Below are positions 32,203-42,300 of a stretch of 64,000 bases of DNA, one piece after another. The notes under the pieces are model-generated. The model did not search any database. It worked only from the letters and a program-made list of their open reading frames with translations, and was not told where the DNA came from. The DNA comes from Bacteroides ovatus (GTDB lineage Bacteria; Bacteroidota; Bacteroidia; Bacteroidales; Bacteroidaceae). Every line of letters starts with the position of its first letter. The stretch's first letter is position 1. The stretch lies in assembly GCF_001314995.1 (NCBI RefSeq), contig NZ_CP012938.1, positions 186,001-250,000 on the forward strand. Reading direction: 5' to 3'. The translations under genes and the position numbers were made by a program.

Positions 32203-33189
32203 TTATAGTTTACCTAATATCTTGTCCATTACCCAGTTAGTGAGCGTTGCACTTTCTCCGTCGCAGGAGCAAACGGACTTACCTAACAAGTGATCGACCA
32301 CTGCCTGAATAAGAGGTTGTTGCACATGTTCCGGGTTACCGATACAGATTTCTTCCCGTCCTTTTTCGGTATGTAAGCCGATAGGCTCATAAGTAAAGAC
32401 AGAGAAACAAATCATTCCCTTGTCACCGATAATTTCAATACGGTCTTCGCGGGCAGAGTCATGGGCTACGAAACACCAGGAACCGCTACCAACCAATCCG
32501 CTATCAAATTGGAAACAGGCGCTTAATGTATCTTCAGCAGGATAAAGTCCACCTCGATTGCTCTTATAACCGCTTGCTTCGAGGATACAACCGAACATAT
32601 CCTGCAACAAATCAATTTGATGCGGAGCAAGGTCGTAGAAGTAGCCACCTCCGGCAATGTCAGCCTGCACACGCCAGGGAAGGTTGTCACGATTGTAATC
32701 CAGATCGCGTGGCGGCTGGGCAAAACGAATTTGCACATTGATAATATTACCGATAGTACCGTTCTCTACCAGTTCCTTTACTTTCTGGAAATAGGGGAGA
32801 TAACGGCGATAGTAAGCAACGAAACAGGGAACTCCCGTTTCATTGGATATGCGGTTGATGCGCGTACATTCTTCGTACGTCACAGCCATTGGTTTCTCAA
32901 TATAGGCAGGTTTGCCTGCTTTCATGGACATAATGGCATACGTAGCATGTGAGGAAGGAGGAGTGGCAATGTAGATGGCATTTACTTCCGGATCATCGAT
33001 CAGTTCTTGTGCATCGTCATACCATTTTTTGATTCCTCTCTCTTTGGCATACGCTTTCGCTTTCGCACCGTCACGACTCATCACGGCTACGACTTCCGAA
33101 TGTTCTACTTTCTGGAAAGCGGGACCGCTTTTGGTCTTGGTTACTTCTCCACAACCAATGAAGCCCCATTTGATAATCTTTTCACTCAT
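32203..33189 (-). CDS. Gfo/Idh/MocA-family NAD(P)-dependent oxidoreductase
   Basis: A 328-residue dehydrogenase with an N-terminal Rossmann domain (WGFIGCGEVTKTKSGPAF, about 8-25) and the family motif AYIEKPMAVTYEECTRI (about 94-110), where EKP positions the catalytic Lys. The C-terminal domain (about 130-328) provides the sugar pocket, with DLAPHQIDLLQDMFG carrying the usual His. Members oxidise or isomerise sugars and inositols. It lies next to the lyase locus, but a hairpin and over 450 bases separate them, so it is probably a separate unit. The TATCTTTG at 33224-33231 on the minus strand is a promoter candidate. Confidence 0.9.
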   Translation of the reverse strand: MSEKIIKWGFIGCGEVTKTKSGPAFQKVEHSEVVAVMSRDGAKAKAYAKERGIKKWYDDAQELIDDPEVNAIYIATPPSSHATYAIMSMKAGKPAYIEKPMAVTYEECTRINRISNETGVPCFVAYYRRYLPYFQKVKELVENGTIGNIINVQIRFAQPPRDLDYNRDNLPWRVQADIAGGGYFYDLAPHQIDLLQDMFGCILEASGYKSNRGGLYPAEDTLSACFQFDSGLVGSGSWCFVAHDSAREDRIEIIGDKGMICFSVFTYEPIGLHTEKGREEICIGNPEHVQQPLIQAVVDHLLGKSVCSCDGESATLTNWVMDKILGKL

Positions 33190-33315
33190 AATATATACCT
33201 ATTGTGTCTGCTTTAACAAACCCCAAAGATAAAGCTATTTTTTGTCAAGAGCAACTTTATTGATTATTAACTTGGCAGAGACAGTGGGAAAACAGACATT
33301 ACGTTTTATTTCAAT

Positions 33316-33368
33316 AGAGGCTCTGTTTTACCTGAACAGACGGTCTGTTAGGAGAGAACAGAGCCTCT
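33316..33368. terminator. Nested hairpin, likely terminator of the glycan operon
   Basis: AGAGGCTCTGTT (33316-33327) and AACAGAGCCTCT (33357-33368) form a perfect 12-pair stem. Inside it AACAGA-cgg-TCTGTT (33335-33349) forms a second 6-pair stem. The region is symmetric and downstream of the last gene of the glycan locus. Confidence 0.6.
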
Positions 33369-33528
33369 AAAAGATGGCAACGCACACTCTAATTCCGGTA
33401 AGAAGCAAGGTGAAGATCGCTATGCACCGGGTTAAAGGAGAATGAACACCGGGCAAAACTGAAAGGAAAGCCGGGGTGGGGGAACTTTCCTCTCTATGAA
33501 TATGATTTTTTCTTTGATATATAAAAAG

Positions 33529-33563
33529 AAAGAGGTTGTGCCAACGTTTTGACACAACCTCTT
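33529..33563. repeat. Solo copy of the IS1182-like right-end repeat
   Basis: These 35 bases are identical to 17461-17495 at the right end of the insertion sequence, including the GAGGTTGTG / CACAACCTC hairpin. No transposase sequence adjoins. It lies 84 bases past the stop of lyase 1 in the minus direction and may act as its terminator. Confidence 0.75.
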
Positions 33564-33646
33564 TACGTGCAGTTTAATTGAAACTACTTTATCATTAACT
33601 CTGTAAAGATACGACATTCGGAATCGAAAGTCAAGTCTTTGAGAGT

Positions 33647-34870
33647 TTATTTACTTTCCTCTTTCAGGAAAAGAAGATTAAAAAGATCTTTCGGATTGCT
33701 TTTCCGGAACTGCTGATATGCCTTTAAATAATCGGTACGAGTGGAATCTAGCAGATACAGTCGATACAGGTCTTTACATAATTCCTGTTGTTTACCGTTC
33801 CATTCGCTGATTTGCTTGTAAGGCCATTCTTTGACTCCTTTGCCGAGATATGGCTTCAGAAAATCGGCAGCTTTGTAAATGCTTCGTCCGTCAGCAGAAC
33901 TGACAGAAAGAACAGGTACATGGGCTTTTTCTCCCATAGTCGCAATATCTATCAGATGTTGCAGATTAAATTCTGAATATCCGAAAGCCAATGTCCGGCG
34001 TAATTCTTCGGGCTGTTTGCCGTCCGGTTCAATCTGTTTGAATACCCGCTTCTTGGGAACTTCCCGAAGTATCCGTTCGGCTACTTTATGATTGCCTGTA
34101 TAGAGTGCAAATGCAATGGCTTGTGCATCATAAGCAGTACTATGATTGTTGGGGCGGCTGGCTTCTTCTTTTCCTTGTTCACTAGTCAGAATCCAGTCCA
34201 GTAATTGCCCGAACCATTTTTTTAGCTGCTCTGAATCTTTCGAGGTGAACGAACGGGATTTTTCAAGAAGCTGAACGGCATCCAGCATTTCCACTAACGA
34301 ATAAGTATCTATCACACCATAGCAACGGCCAAGATCATTATTATGTCCGGGCGCAACCTGCGCATATTTCAGATGTGGGTTCATGCAGGTTTTCTTATCC
34401 AGAAACCAGACACGAATCTGTTTGGTTGCTTTCAGTGCATACTGTTCTTTGCCACTGAAATACCACGCAAGTGCGAGTGTCGTGACATTATTTGCCATCT
34501 CTCCCAAGCGGTTACGGTCCAGTTTATCCAGTTCCGGATTGGATACACCATCGCGGCTGATATAAGGTTTACCGTCCGGCTTGGTCGGGTCCGGCCAGAA
34601 ATAGCGTGCCTGGCTCAAGTAGTCGTGTTTGTCTCCGCTTGGTGGCGTTTTATCTTTCATCATAACAGAAAGATAGTGGGCGTTCAAAGCCTTGTCTGCC
34701 TGCTTTAGTAAGTTCAGATAAGTGGCGTTGTATGCGGGTTGATTGAGAGACTTTTTCACTTGTTCCAGATGTTCCGCATTCCAGATGCTCTGGGCGCAAA
34801 CAGTCATTGCAACAATGCTGAAAGCCAGTGACAAACGGATTCTCTTGGAGTAGTTCGCTCGTAGATTCAT
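33647..34870 (-). CDS. Polysaccharide lyase 1, alginate-lyase fold (probably CAZy PL38)
   Basis: A 407-residue exported lyase of the alginate-lyase (alpha/alpha toroid, PF05426-like) family. The signal segment is at about 8-25 (SLAFSIVAMTVCAQ). Conserved blocks are YFWPDPTKPDGKPYISRDG, the catalytic Asn-His in PNNHSTAYDAQAIAF (near 240) and a Tyr block RTLAFGYSEFN (near 290). Such enzymes cut 4-linked uronic acids by beta-elimination and leave an unsaturated end. The active-site segment reads NNHS where the two paralogues have NNHG. The ATG at 34870 (MNLRANYSKRIRL) is chosen over an open-frame extension to 34987 because the signal peptide begins there. Last gene of the glycan operon, 41 bases after the binding-protein gene. 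Confidence 0.85.
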   Translation of the reverse strand: MNLRANYSKRIRLSLAFSIVAMTVCAQSIWNAEHLEQVKKSLNQPAYNATYLNLLKQADKALNAHYLSVMMKDKTPPSGDKHDYLSQARYFWPDPTKPDGKPYISRDGVSNPELDKLDRNRLGEMANNVTTLALAWYFSGKEQYALKATKQIRVWFLDKKTCMNPHLKYAQVAPGHNNDLGRCYGVIDTYSLVEMLDAVQLLEKSRSFTSKDSEQLKKWFGQLLDWILTSEQGKEEASRPNNHSTAYDAQAIAFALYTGNHKVAERILREVPKKRVFKQIEPDGKQPEELRRTLAFGYSEFNLQHLIDIATMGEKAHVPVLSVSSADGRSIYKAADFLKPYLGKGVKEWPYKQISEWNGKQQELCKDLYRLYLLDSTRTDYLKAYQQFRKSNPKDLFNLLFLKEESK

Positions 34871-34911
34871 GGGATAATATAACTTTTTGGGTACTCGTTT
34901 TATTGTATTGT

Positions 34912-36336
34912 CTATTTCTCGTAATATACATTCATAATGATGGTGTTCAGTTTTCTGTCTGTTTGAATATTCAGCTGTTTCACCCAAATCAATCCGAATT
35001 TCTCCTTATGATAGAAGTAATACACTTCTCCTGCTGCAACAGTCGGAGTATTTGTTTTGATATCAGACGCTTTCACATCTCCGATGTCATCCCGGATATT
35101 GGTGATTTCACCGTTTGTCACTTTGGTAATCAGTGCGTCATCTGTGACTTTCTTGAATGGAGTTGTCTGTGTGGATTCTTTCCAGATGGCATAATCATTC
35201 AGATTCAAAGCTGTACCATTGCAAAACTGACTGTTCAGAAGATTGGTTCCGATATTGGCCGGGTTCAACAGACGCGCTGTGGGTGCACCGCTAGTATTAT
35301 CCATTGCGAAAGTAACCCATTCTTTATGTTCGACTACATCGCATGGAGTCATCGTCCGTCCATTCGTAACATCAAAGAAAGCATTCTCCGTTCCATGACT
35401 TCCCAGTTCGATATCCTCCCAAAGGACGTATGGCAGGGTAGGTGTCGGTTTCACAGTTACGCTTCCCGATACGGCTAGTTCCTGATTATCTCCCAACACG
35501 TTGTCATACACTAATACTACGTTGTCGATTACTAAATTTTCGGTAATGTCTTCGGGAGCATTGAAAGAAAGGCTGGTAGCGGTAGCTGTAAACTCGTAAG
35601 ATTGACCGTTTACGATTAGTTTCTTGATAATATTCAGGTTGGTTCCGGCCAGCGTAATAATGGCTCCTGTGCCCACTTCTCCTTCCAGAACAGTGGTGAC
35701 AGTAGGAATAACCGGTGGCACGATTACTTCAAAATCATTAGATACATTCACGGTATTGGTGGTATACGTAACGCTCAACTGGACTTTTTTAGTTACATCG
35801 AAAGTTGAGGGTACGGTTACCATAAGTGAAGTATGCGAACGGTCCGGATTGGGATCGAAAGATACCACTTGATCTCCGAAGTTTACCTTAGTAATCAGGT
35901 GCATATTCTTTCCTGTAAGTGTGATCTTATCTCCGATAGTAGCAGAACTTACATCAGTGGTGACACCCGGCACTACCACTTCGAATGCATCACTCAAAGT
36001 CAGTTTGTGTACCGAATTGTAAGTGGCAACGACAGAGATATGCTGTGTCACTTCAAAATTATCGGGCACCGCCACTATCAGCGTGGTTTGTGAACGGTTG
36101 GATGGCTCGGTGGTGATGTTGACCACCTGATTGTCAAAAGCCACTTTAGAGATCAGATGCATATTCTGCCCGGTAAAGGTAACCTCGTCACCGATTGCTA
36201 CGGAATAATCCGTAGCCAGTGGATTGACAGACGTTTCCGGAATTATAATTTCATTGTCACGGGTACATCCGTACAACAAACCTATCAGACAGAACAAGAC
36301 TGCCGATAATGCGGTAAATTTATATTGTCTTTTCAT
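34912..36336 (-). CDS. Surface glycan-binding lipoprotein with IPT/TIG repeats (SGBP-A)
   Basis: A 474-residue lipoprotein (lipobox LYGC). Three IPT/TIG immunoglobulin-like repeats, about 37-100, 128-185 and 212-268, show the phrase GDxxTxxGxNMHLIxKVxF. The C-terminal part (about 300-474) has a separate fold likely to hold the glycan site. Proteins in this slot after SusD bind the target polysaccharide at the surface (SusE/F-like role). It is 15 bases after the stop of a second protein of the same design, which suggests duplication. Binding specificity is not predictable. Confidence 0.82.
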   Translation of the reverse strand: MKRQYKFTALSAVLFCLIGLLYGCTRDNEIIIPETSVNPLATDYSVAIGDEVTFTGQNMHLISKVAFDNQVVNITTEPSNRSQTTLIVAVPDNFEVTQHISVVATYNSVHKLTLSDAFEVVVPGVTTDVSSATIGDKITLTGKNMHLITKVNFGDQVVSFDPNPDRSHTSLMVTVPSTFDVTKKVQLSVTYTTNTVNVSNDFEVIVPPVIPTVTTVLEGEVGTGAIITLAGTNLNIIKKLIVNGQSYEFTATATSLSFNAPEDITENLVIDNVVLVYDNVLGDNQELAVSGSVTVKPTPTLPYVLWEDIELGSHGTENAFFDVTNGRTMTPCDVVEHKEWVTFAMDNTSGAPTARLLNPANIGTNLLNSQFCNGTALNLNDYAIWKESTQTTPFKKVTDDALITKVTNGEITNIRDDIGDVKASDIKTNTPTVAAGEVYYFYHKEKFGLIWVKQLNIQTDRKLNTIIMNVYYEK

Positions 36337-36351
36337 TGTCTTTCGTCTTTT

Positions 36352-37866
36352 TTAGTAACGTTGATAATACAGGTCGAAAGTAATCGTTGCATTGGCATCA
36401 TTCGTCGCCTTAACAGCGTCAAAATCTACATTGACAGAACGGATAATCATGATACCGAATTTATTCTTCTTCAGATTCTTGAACACAACGACACTGCCTG
36501 CCTTGTATATATTCGATGCTTCTTTATCCTCTGCTTCCGTTTTCTGACGGCTGCGTACCGAGTTGGAACCTTCCGCATCCATATCAATATTGAATAATGC
36601 TTTGGTAATCTCGTCGGTAGGAGATATTTCTTCGATGTTTCCTTCTTTAATGTTTCTAATCAGTTCGCCATATCCTTTGCTTTCCTGAAGTACAAGAAGT
36701 TTGGTGACAGTAGAAGTAAACTCACCAAAGTTTTCGTTGACTTCGGCTTCGGTAGAAGAACTTTTCAATGGAGGCAATGGAGTACCGTTACACCAGTAGT
36801 TTCTCAAATTAGCTTTTATGTTCTGCGGACCGTTCAATGCAAAGTCATTATTACTGTTGTGTACCGCTGCAAAATCAATCAGGGCACGGGAATCCACATC
36901 TTTCAGGATACAAGTGGTGGAAACCTGTCCGGTAGTTCCGTTAATCATATTACCGAAATCTTCATTGCGGTGTGCGCCCATCTTCAGATTCGGATAGCTG
37001 AATACTCTCGGAATAAATACATAACAGTCATTCCGTAGTGTCAGACTGCCTGTTCCCTCATAATATTTGGCCAGAACATCCACAGTAGCACTCTCCGGCA
37101 ATTCCGGAACACGGAATACAATGCTGTTGGCAGTCTTCTCAACGAAGTTAGTCACTTTCACTTCATCCCCGAAATGGATGCTTTCAATCAAATTCAGGAA
37201 AGTTCCGTTGAGGGTAATCAGACTTCCCTCGGTCACCCGTTCTGCCATTGCGTCAATGGTCGGAATATCTTTGATGATCTCAAAAGCAGGACCCTCCGGT
37301 TGAGTGAACTGCTCTCCTGTAGAGTCAAGATAATAGAGGGAGATAGGAGCGGCATCCGTGATGACGAAAGGAATGGTTGCTACAATTTCTCTTTCGGACT
37401 GATAGGAGATAGAAGCCTCTTTATCACCGAAACAAACTTTGGACACGATGTCCAGATTCTCACCCTGTATTTCAATCTGATCTCCCACGTGCGCTCCGGC
37501 AGGAACATTCTTCACTTGGGGAACCGGATATACAATCGTAAATGACTGCTCGCTTTCCGTCTTTTTTTCTTTCGTACTAAGAACGATTTTCCCGTTTCCG
37601 GCATTGGCGGGAACTACAATAACAATCTCCTGTTGAGAGAGCTTATAGCGTATCGTAGCTTCTACGCCACCAATCGTTGCCTTTTGTATATCGCGCAGGA
37701 ATTCTCCTTTGATAGTGATTTCCTGTCCGAACTTACCGCTTGTCGGGGTGAACTCTATAATTTGAGGATCACCCTGCTCGATGACATCAGTCGATTCTTT
37801 TTCGTTGCAGCCTGCCAGCGCAGTGAGAACGAAGAAGATGAATAGGTTATAGAATTTATTTTTCAT
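36352..37866 (-). CDS. Surface glycan-binding lipoprotein with IPT/TIG repeats (SGBP-B)
   Basis: A 504-residue lipoprotein (lipobox LAGC, followed by an acidic NEKES tract suited to surface export). IPT/TIG repeats lie at about 37-98, 113-170 and 205-260 (for example PTSGKFGQEITIKGEFL). The C-terminal domain (about 285-504) probably binds glycan. It sits directly after SusD with a 19-base gap, the usual place for the principal surface glycan-binding protein. It shares design but low identity with SGBP-A. Confidence 0.82.
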   Translation of the reverse strand: MKNKFYNLFIFFVLTALAGCNEKESTDVIEQGDPQIIEFTPTSGKFGQEITIKGEFLRDIQKATIGGVEATIRYKLSQQEIVIVVPANAGNGKIVLSTKEKKTESEQSFTIVYPVPQVKNVPAGAHVGDQIEIQGENLDIVSKVCFGDKEASISYQSEREIVATIPFVITDAAPISLYYLDSTGEQFTQPEGPAFEIIKDIPTIDAMAERVTEGSLITLNGTFLNLIESIHFGDEVKVTNFVEKTANSIVFRVPELPESATVDVLAKYYEGTGSLTLRNDCYVFIPRVFSYPNLKMGAHRNEDFGNMINGTTGQVSTTCILKDVDSRALIDFAAVHNSNNDFALNGPQNIKANLRNYWCNGTPLPPLKSSSTEAEVNENFGEFTSTVTKLLVLQESKGYGELIRNIKEGNIEEISPTDEITKALFNIDMDAEGSNSVRSRQKTEAEDKEASNIYKAGSVVVFKNLKKNKFGIMIIRSVNVDFDAVKATNDANATITFDLYYQRY

Positions 37867-37885
37867 GATTCAGTGTCGTTTAGTA

Positions 37886-39367
37886 TTAATAGTTAGGGTT
37901 CTGTGTGATGACGCCCGGATTATTGTCGATTACGCTTTGTGGAATCGGAAGTATCAACTGATAATCCTTTAACTTGTTGATCTGTTGGGTGTAGCCTGCA
38001 TAGAAATCCCATTCGGTTTCCTGAATATGCTTGTTGATTACCTCTATGGCCTTGCCCCAACGCAAGAGGTCGAACCAGCGTTGATTTTCGAAAGCCAGTT
38101 CCAGACGACGTTCTTTCTCAAGATAGGTGCGGAATACGTTACGGGTAGTCACTGCATCACTCTCGATTTTGCTTAGTCCGGCACGTTCACGTACCAGATT
38201 CAGGTATTTCAACCCGGCAGAGGGACCGTCTACTTCGTTCAATACTTCCGCATACATCAGTAGTACATCTGCATAACGAATGACAGGCCAGTCATTTTCA
38301 GCATCGTATCGTATGGATACTTCCGAAAGGAATTTCTTTACATAAGCCACTTGTGCTTCCACGTCTTTACTCTTATCATAATAACTGTCTGCCATGCTGA
38401 CGTCCTTTCTCAAATCCTCTTTGCTGTAAGCGGCGGATATTTCTTTCGTAGGATAATTCTTACCGTCACCGCTACCCGTGATTACGTTCGCGCCACTGTT
38501 TTGCGGTGCAAATGTATTGGCAAACGGAGAACCGATTCCCAGACTACCACTTTTATAGCGTACAGTGAAGATAATATCATCGTTCATCTCTTTGGTTGTA
38601 TCAAACACGTCGGCATATTTGACATTCAGTGTCTCGCCTTTGGCAGTCACTACATCGCTTAATAACGGTTTGGCATCTTCATACCGTCCGAGGGTAAGAT
38701 ACACTTTAGCCAGTAGAGATTTGGCTGCCAGTACTGTGGCACGTCCCAGATCATTAGAGCTGTATGTGATGTCCTGTAAATCCGTAACGGAACGTTTCAG
38801 ATCGTCGATGATTTGCGCATAAGTGGCCTGCACCGAACTGCGGTCTTTCTTTAGTGATTCTGCGATACTGATCTCTTCTGTCACCAGAAAGGTAGGGCCG
38901 AAGAGACGTACCAGATTGAAATAATGATAGGCACGGATAAAGAGAGCTTCACCCTCGAATTGTGCACGTTTCTTTTCGTTCTCCACTACGGCCAGCACTT
39001 CGGGTTTCAGTATTGAGTTGCAGTTATTGATATTCTGATAGGTAGCTTCCCAGTAGGTGCGGATATTCGGGTTGCTGGCGTCCATTGTTCCAAGGTCCAG
39101 TGCCAGCAGTTGCATGAATGCGTCGTTGCTGGAACGGGTGCCGTTCATGCGAGTGTTGTCCGAGCGAAGTTCCGTCAACGCCCATTCTATATTCAGTGGA
39201 GCGTGTATGCCTCCGTAACAACCGATGACGGCTGTGTTCACTTCCGCTTCATTTTGGTAGAAGTTGATATCGGCTATGTAAGAGTCCGGCGTGATGTTCA
39301 GGTCGCAGGAGGCGAGTCCCAACGCACAGGTTGAGAGAATACCGATGAATGTATGTTTTAGTTTCAT
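37886..39367 (-). CDS. SusD-like starch-binding outer-membrane lipoprotein
   Basis: A 493-residue SusD homologue. The lipobox is LASC. The N-terminal TPR-like helical region and the C-terminal RagB/SusD block (RYADVLLMYAEVLNEVDG and RRLELAFENQRWFDLLRWGKA near 420-450) are diagnostic. It forms the lid on the SusC channel and helps capture the oligosaccharide. The gap to SusC is 20 bases, as in typical SusC/D pairs. Confidence 0.95.
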   Translation of the reverse strand: MKLKHTFIGILSTCALGLASCDLNITPDSYIADINFYQNEAEVNTAVIGCYGGIHAPLNIEWALTELRSDNTRMNGTRSSNDAFMQLLALDLGTMDASNPNIRTYWEATYQNINNCNSILKPEVLAVVENEKKRAQFEGEALFIRAYHYFNLVRLFGPTFLVTEEISIAESLKKDRSSVQATYAQIIDDLKRSVTDLQDITYSSNDLGRATVLAAKSLLAKVYLTLGRYEDAKPLLSDVVTAKGETLNVKYADVFDTTKEMNDDIIFTVRYKSGSLGIGSPFANTFAPQNSGANVITGSGDGKNYPTKEISAAYSKEDLRKDVSMADSYYDKSKDVEAQVAYVKKFLSEVSIRYDAENDWPVIRYADVLLMYAEVLNEVDGPSAGLKYLNLVRERAGLSKIESDAVTTRNVFRTYLEKERRLELAFENQRWFDLLRWGKAIEVINKHIQETEWDFYAGYTQQINKLKDYQLILPIPQSVIDNNPGVITQNPNY

Positions 39368-39387
39368 TGTTATTTGTCTTTAAGGAG

Positions 39388-42300
39388 TTAGAAATTAAGT
39401 TCGAATCCGAAAGTGACTGTCGATTGCAGGGGGAACCCACCTGACTGGTAACCGTTGATAAGAGGAGAACTGTAAGAACCACTCGTCTTACGTGCTTCCG
39501 GATTAATACCACGGTAGTCCTTGGACCAGATATAGAACAGGTTCTGTCCTGAAGCATAAAGACGGAGTGAACTGATACCGATCTTCTTCAACTGCTTCTT
39601 ATTGAACTTATAGCCTAAAGTCACATTGCGCAATGCTACATACGAGCCGTCTTCAATCAGGTAATCCGTAAATTCCCAGGCGACACCGCCATTTGCTGCG
39701 AAAGAGGGAGTTTTTCCGTCGCCCGGATAGTCTGCACTGATCCAGCGGTTTTTCACGTAGTTGCGGTTGAACTTCTTGGTTTCGGTAAAGTAACCGTCAC
39801 CGTTGAATACATCCAGTCCGTGAACTCCCTGAATCATAACGTAGAGGTCGAAGCCTTTCCAGGTCAGTGTATTGGTGAATCCCCATGTTGCTGTCGGGAA
39901 TGGGTTGCCGATTTCTGTACGGTCTTTGTCATTAATCACTCCGTCGTCGTTGATATCTACAATCCGGAGACTGCCTGGTACGGCACTGGCCAAGTGGGGA
40001 ACAGCGTCCACTTCTTCCTGACTTTTGTAAATACCGTCTGTCTTGTAGCCGAAGAAAGAAATGGCTCTCTTGCCTACCTGTGCCAGATATGTTTCGTTAC
40101 GTTCACCCGTAGAGATCAGTCGTTCTTCTCCCGAAAGTTCCAGTAACTTGTTGAAGTTGGAAGAGATATTGAATGAGCTTTCCCATTCAAAATTCTTGGT
40201 GCGGATATTATGGGTATTCAGTTCCACCTCAATACCACTGTTGCGGATACGTCCGATATTATTCCAGTAATTATTGAATCCGGTGAAAGAAAGAACCGGC
40301 TGTTTGAATAATAACTGTTTGGTGATGGAGTAGTATCCGTCCACTGTCAGGTTGATACGGTTGTTCAGGATGCTCAAGTCGAATCCGGCATTGTATTCGT
40401 AAGTCTGTTCCCAAGTGATGCGGTTGTTACCTTTGGTTTCGCTGGTCTTGGCGAGTCCGGAGATCAGATTGCCATTTCCCTCTCCCAATGCGTAATTGTT
40501 GGGATAGAGCAGGTCATAGTATGAATTGGCAGGAATGCTGTTATTACCTGTCACACCGAAACTGGCACGGACTTTCAGCAGGTTCAGCCAACCGAATTGT
40601 TTCAGGAAAGATTCTTCCGAAGCACGCCATCCCACAGATACCGAGGGGAAGTAACCCCATTGATGACCGTCGGCAAACAGAGAACTTCCATCTGTACGGA
40701 TGCTGGCAGAAAGCAGGTATTTCTCATCATAACTGTATGTGGCACGTGCCAATAGGGACATCATTGCCGTACGGTATTTCTGGGTATAAGTTCCGTCGAG
40801 GTCGAAAGAAGTTGCAGCGTTCAGCGTATGGATATAGTCGGTGGGGAAGCCCAGTCCGACGATACCGGCAGTTCTTTCAGAAGTAGTCTGCGCTGTATAG
40901 CCGGCCAGTACGGAGTAGTCATGCTTCCCTGTCTTTCCGGTATAGTTTAACGTGTTCTCGCTCAATAAGTCGATATACAGACGGTTGGTATAAGTACCCA
41001 TAGCTGATTCTTCATCTTTCTTGGCAGCATAATCACGATATTGATTGTTCTGGCGATACTTGATAAAGAAACCGTTGGAAGTGGTGAATACCAGTCCTTT
41101 CATCAGTTGGACATTGAAAGAGGCATTTGCCTGCAGGTTGTAGTCCTCGCGGAAACGTTCTTCCGTATCCATCAGTGAACGCGGATTGTTATTGCTCGAA
41201 CCGAAAGGACTGCTGGACGGGGTGAAAGTTGTTCCGTCCTCACGGGTATAGGTAACATTGCTGAAGTCACTGCCTCGTGCATACGAACCGATAGGTTTGC
41301 CGGTCAGCGCAGAAGTGGCAGCAGTATGGCGTACAGGCATGAAAGAGGGCGTACGATAGAAATCCATGAAGTTGGTGGCAGGAGTTTCTGTCTTGGTGTA
41401 CGACGGTGCCAGATTCAAACTGAAGTCTACCCGTTTGGATAGTTTTGCATTGATGCGTGAACGCAGGTTCAGGCGGGTATAGTTGCTGTTGAGCATGATA
41501 CCGTCTTCCTGTGCATAGTTGCCCGAAATATAATAAGTGATGTCATTCTTGCCACCTGATACGGAGAGCTGCACCTGGTGAATCTGCGGACTGCTGTTCA
41601 ATCCTTCTTTCTGCCAGTCGGTGTAGTTATCAATGAGACCGAAAGCCTCCTCTGTCTGTGACATTGTTTTATTTTTCAATACCGATTCGTATCCGATCAT
41701 GCTGCAATAATCTTGTGAACTCATGATGGGATGTAACTTATAAGCCCATTTCAAACCGGTGGAAGCTTTCACGCTGTATTTCGGTTTACTGGCTTTTCCT
41801 GTCTTGGTAGTAACCAGGATAACGCCATTGGCTGCACGTGAACCGTAGATGGCTGCCGAAGCGGCATCTTTCAATACTTCGATGGAAGAAATATCCGCCA
41901 TATCGAGTGTGGAAAGACCGTCCGGTGTGGGATAACCGTCGATGACGATCAGCGGAGAACTGTCGGCACTGATAGAACCCATACCACGCACACGGATTTG
42001 CGGGGCGGCTCCCGCTTCGGAAGTAGAGTTCTGTATATTGACACCGGCAATTTTACCTTGTAATAACTGGTCTACCTGGGTCACGGGAATATCTGTCAGG
42101 TTGTTGATATCCATCTTGGACACAGATCCCGTCAGGTGAGACTTTTTCTGCACACCATAACCTACGACTACCACTTCATCTAGTGTCTTTGTATCTTCCA
42201 GCAGGTGAATATCCAATTTGTTTTTACCGTTGATGGCAACTTCCTGTGGGGTGTATCCGATGTATGAAACCACCAGGATAGACTTGGAAGAGGGGACACT

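Larger units (their letters stand above)
33190..33646. other. Intergenic region with a terminator hairpin and a copy of an IS end
   Basis: No gene is supported. The region holds a -7 box for the oxidoreductase gene (33224-33231, minus), a strong 12-pair hairpin at 33316-33368 and a 35-base copy of the IS right-end hairpin at 33529-33563. Two short minus-strand open frames overlap these structures and have no recognisable product. Confidence 0.6.

Noticed and set aside
34871..34987. N-terminal extension of lyase 1
   Set aside because: It overlaps the end of the upstream binding-protein gene and precedes a clear signal peptide at 34870.
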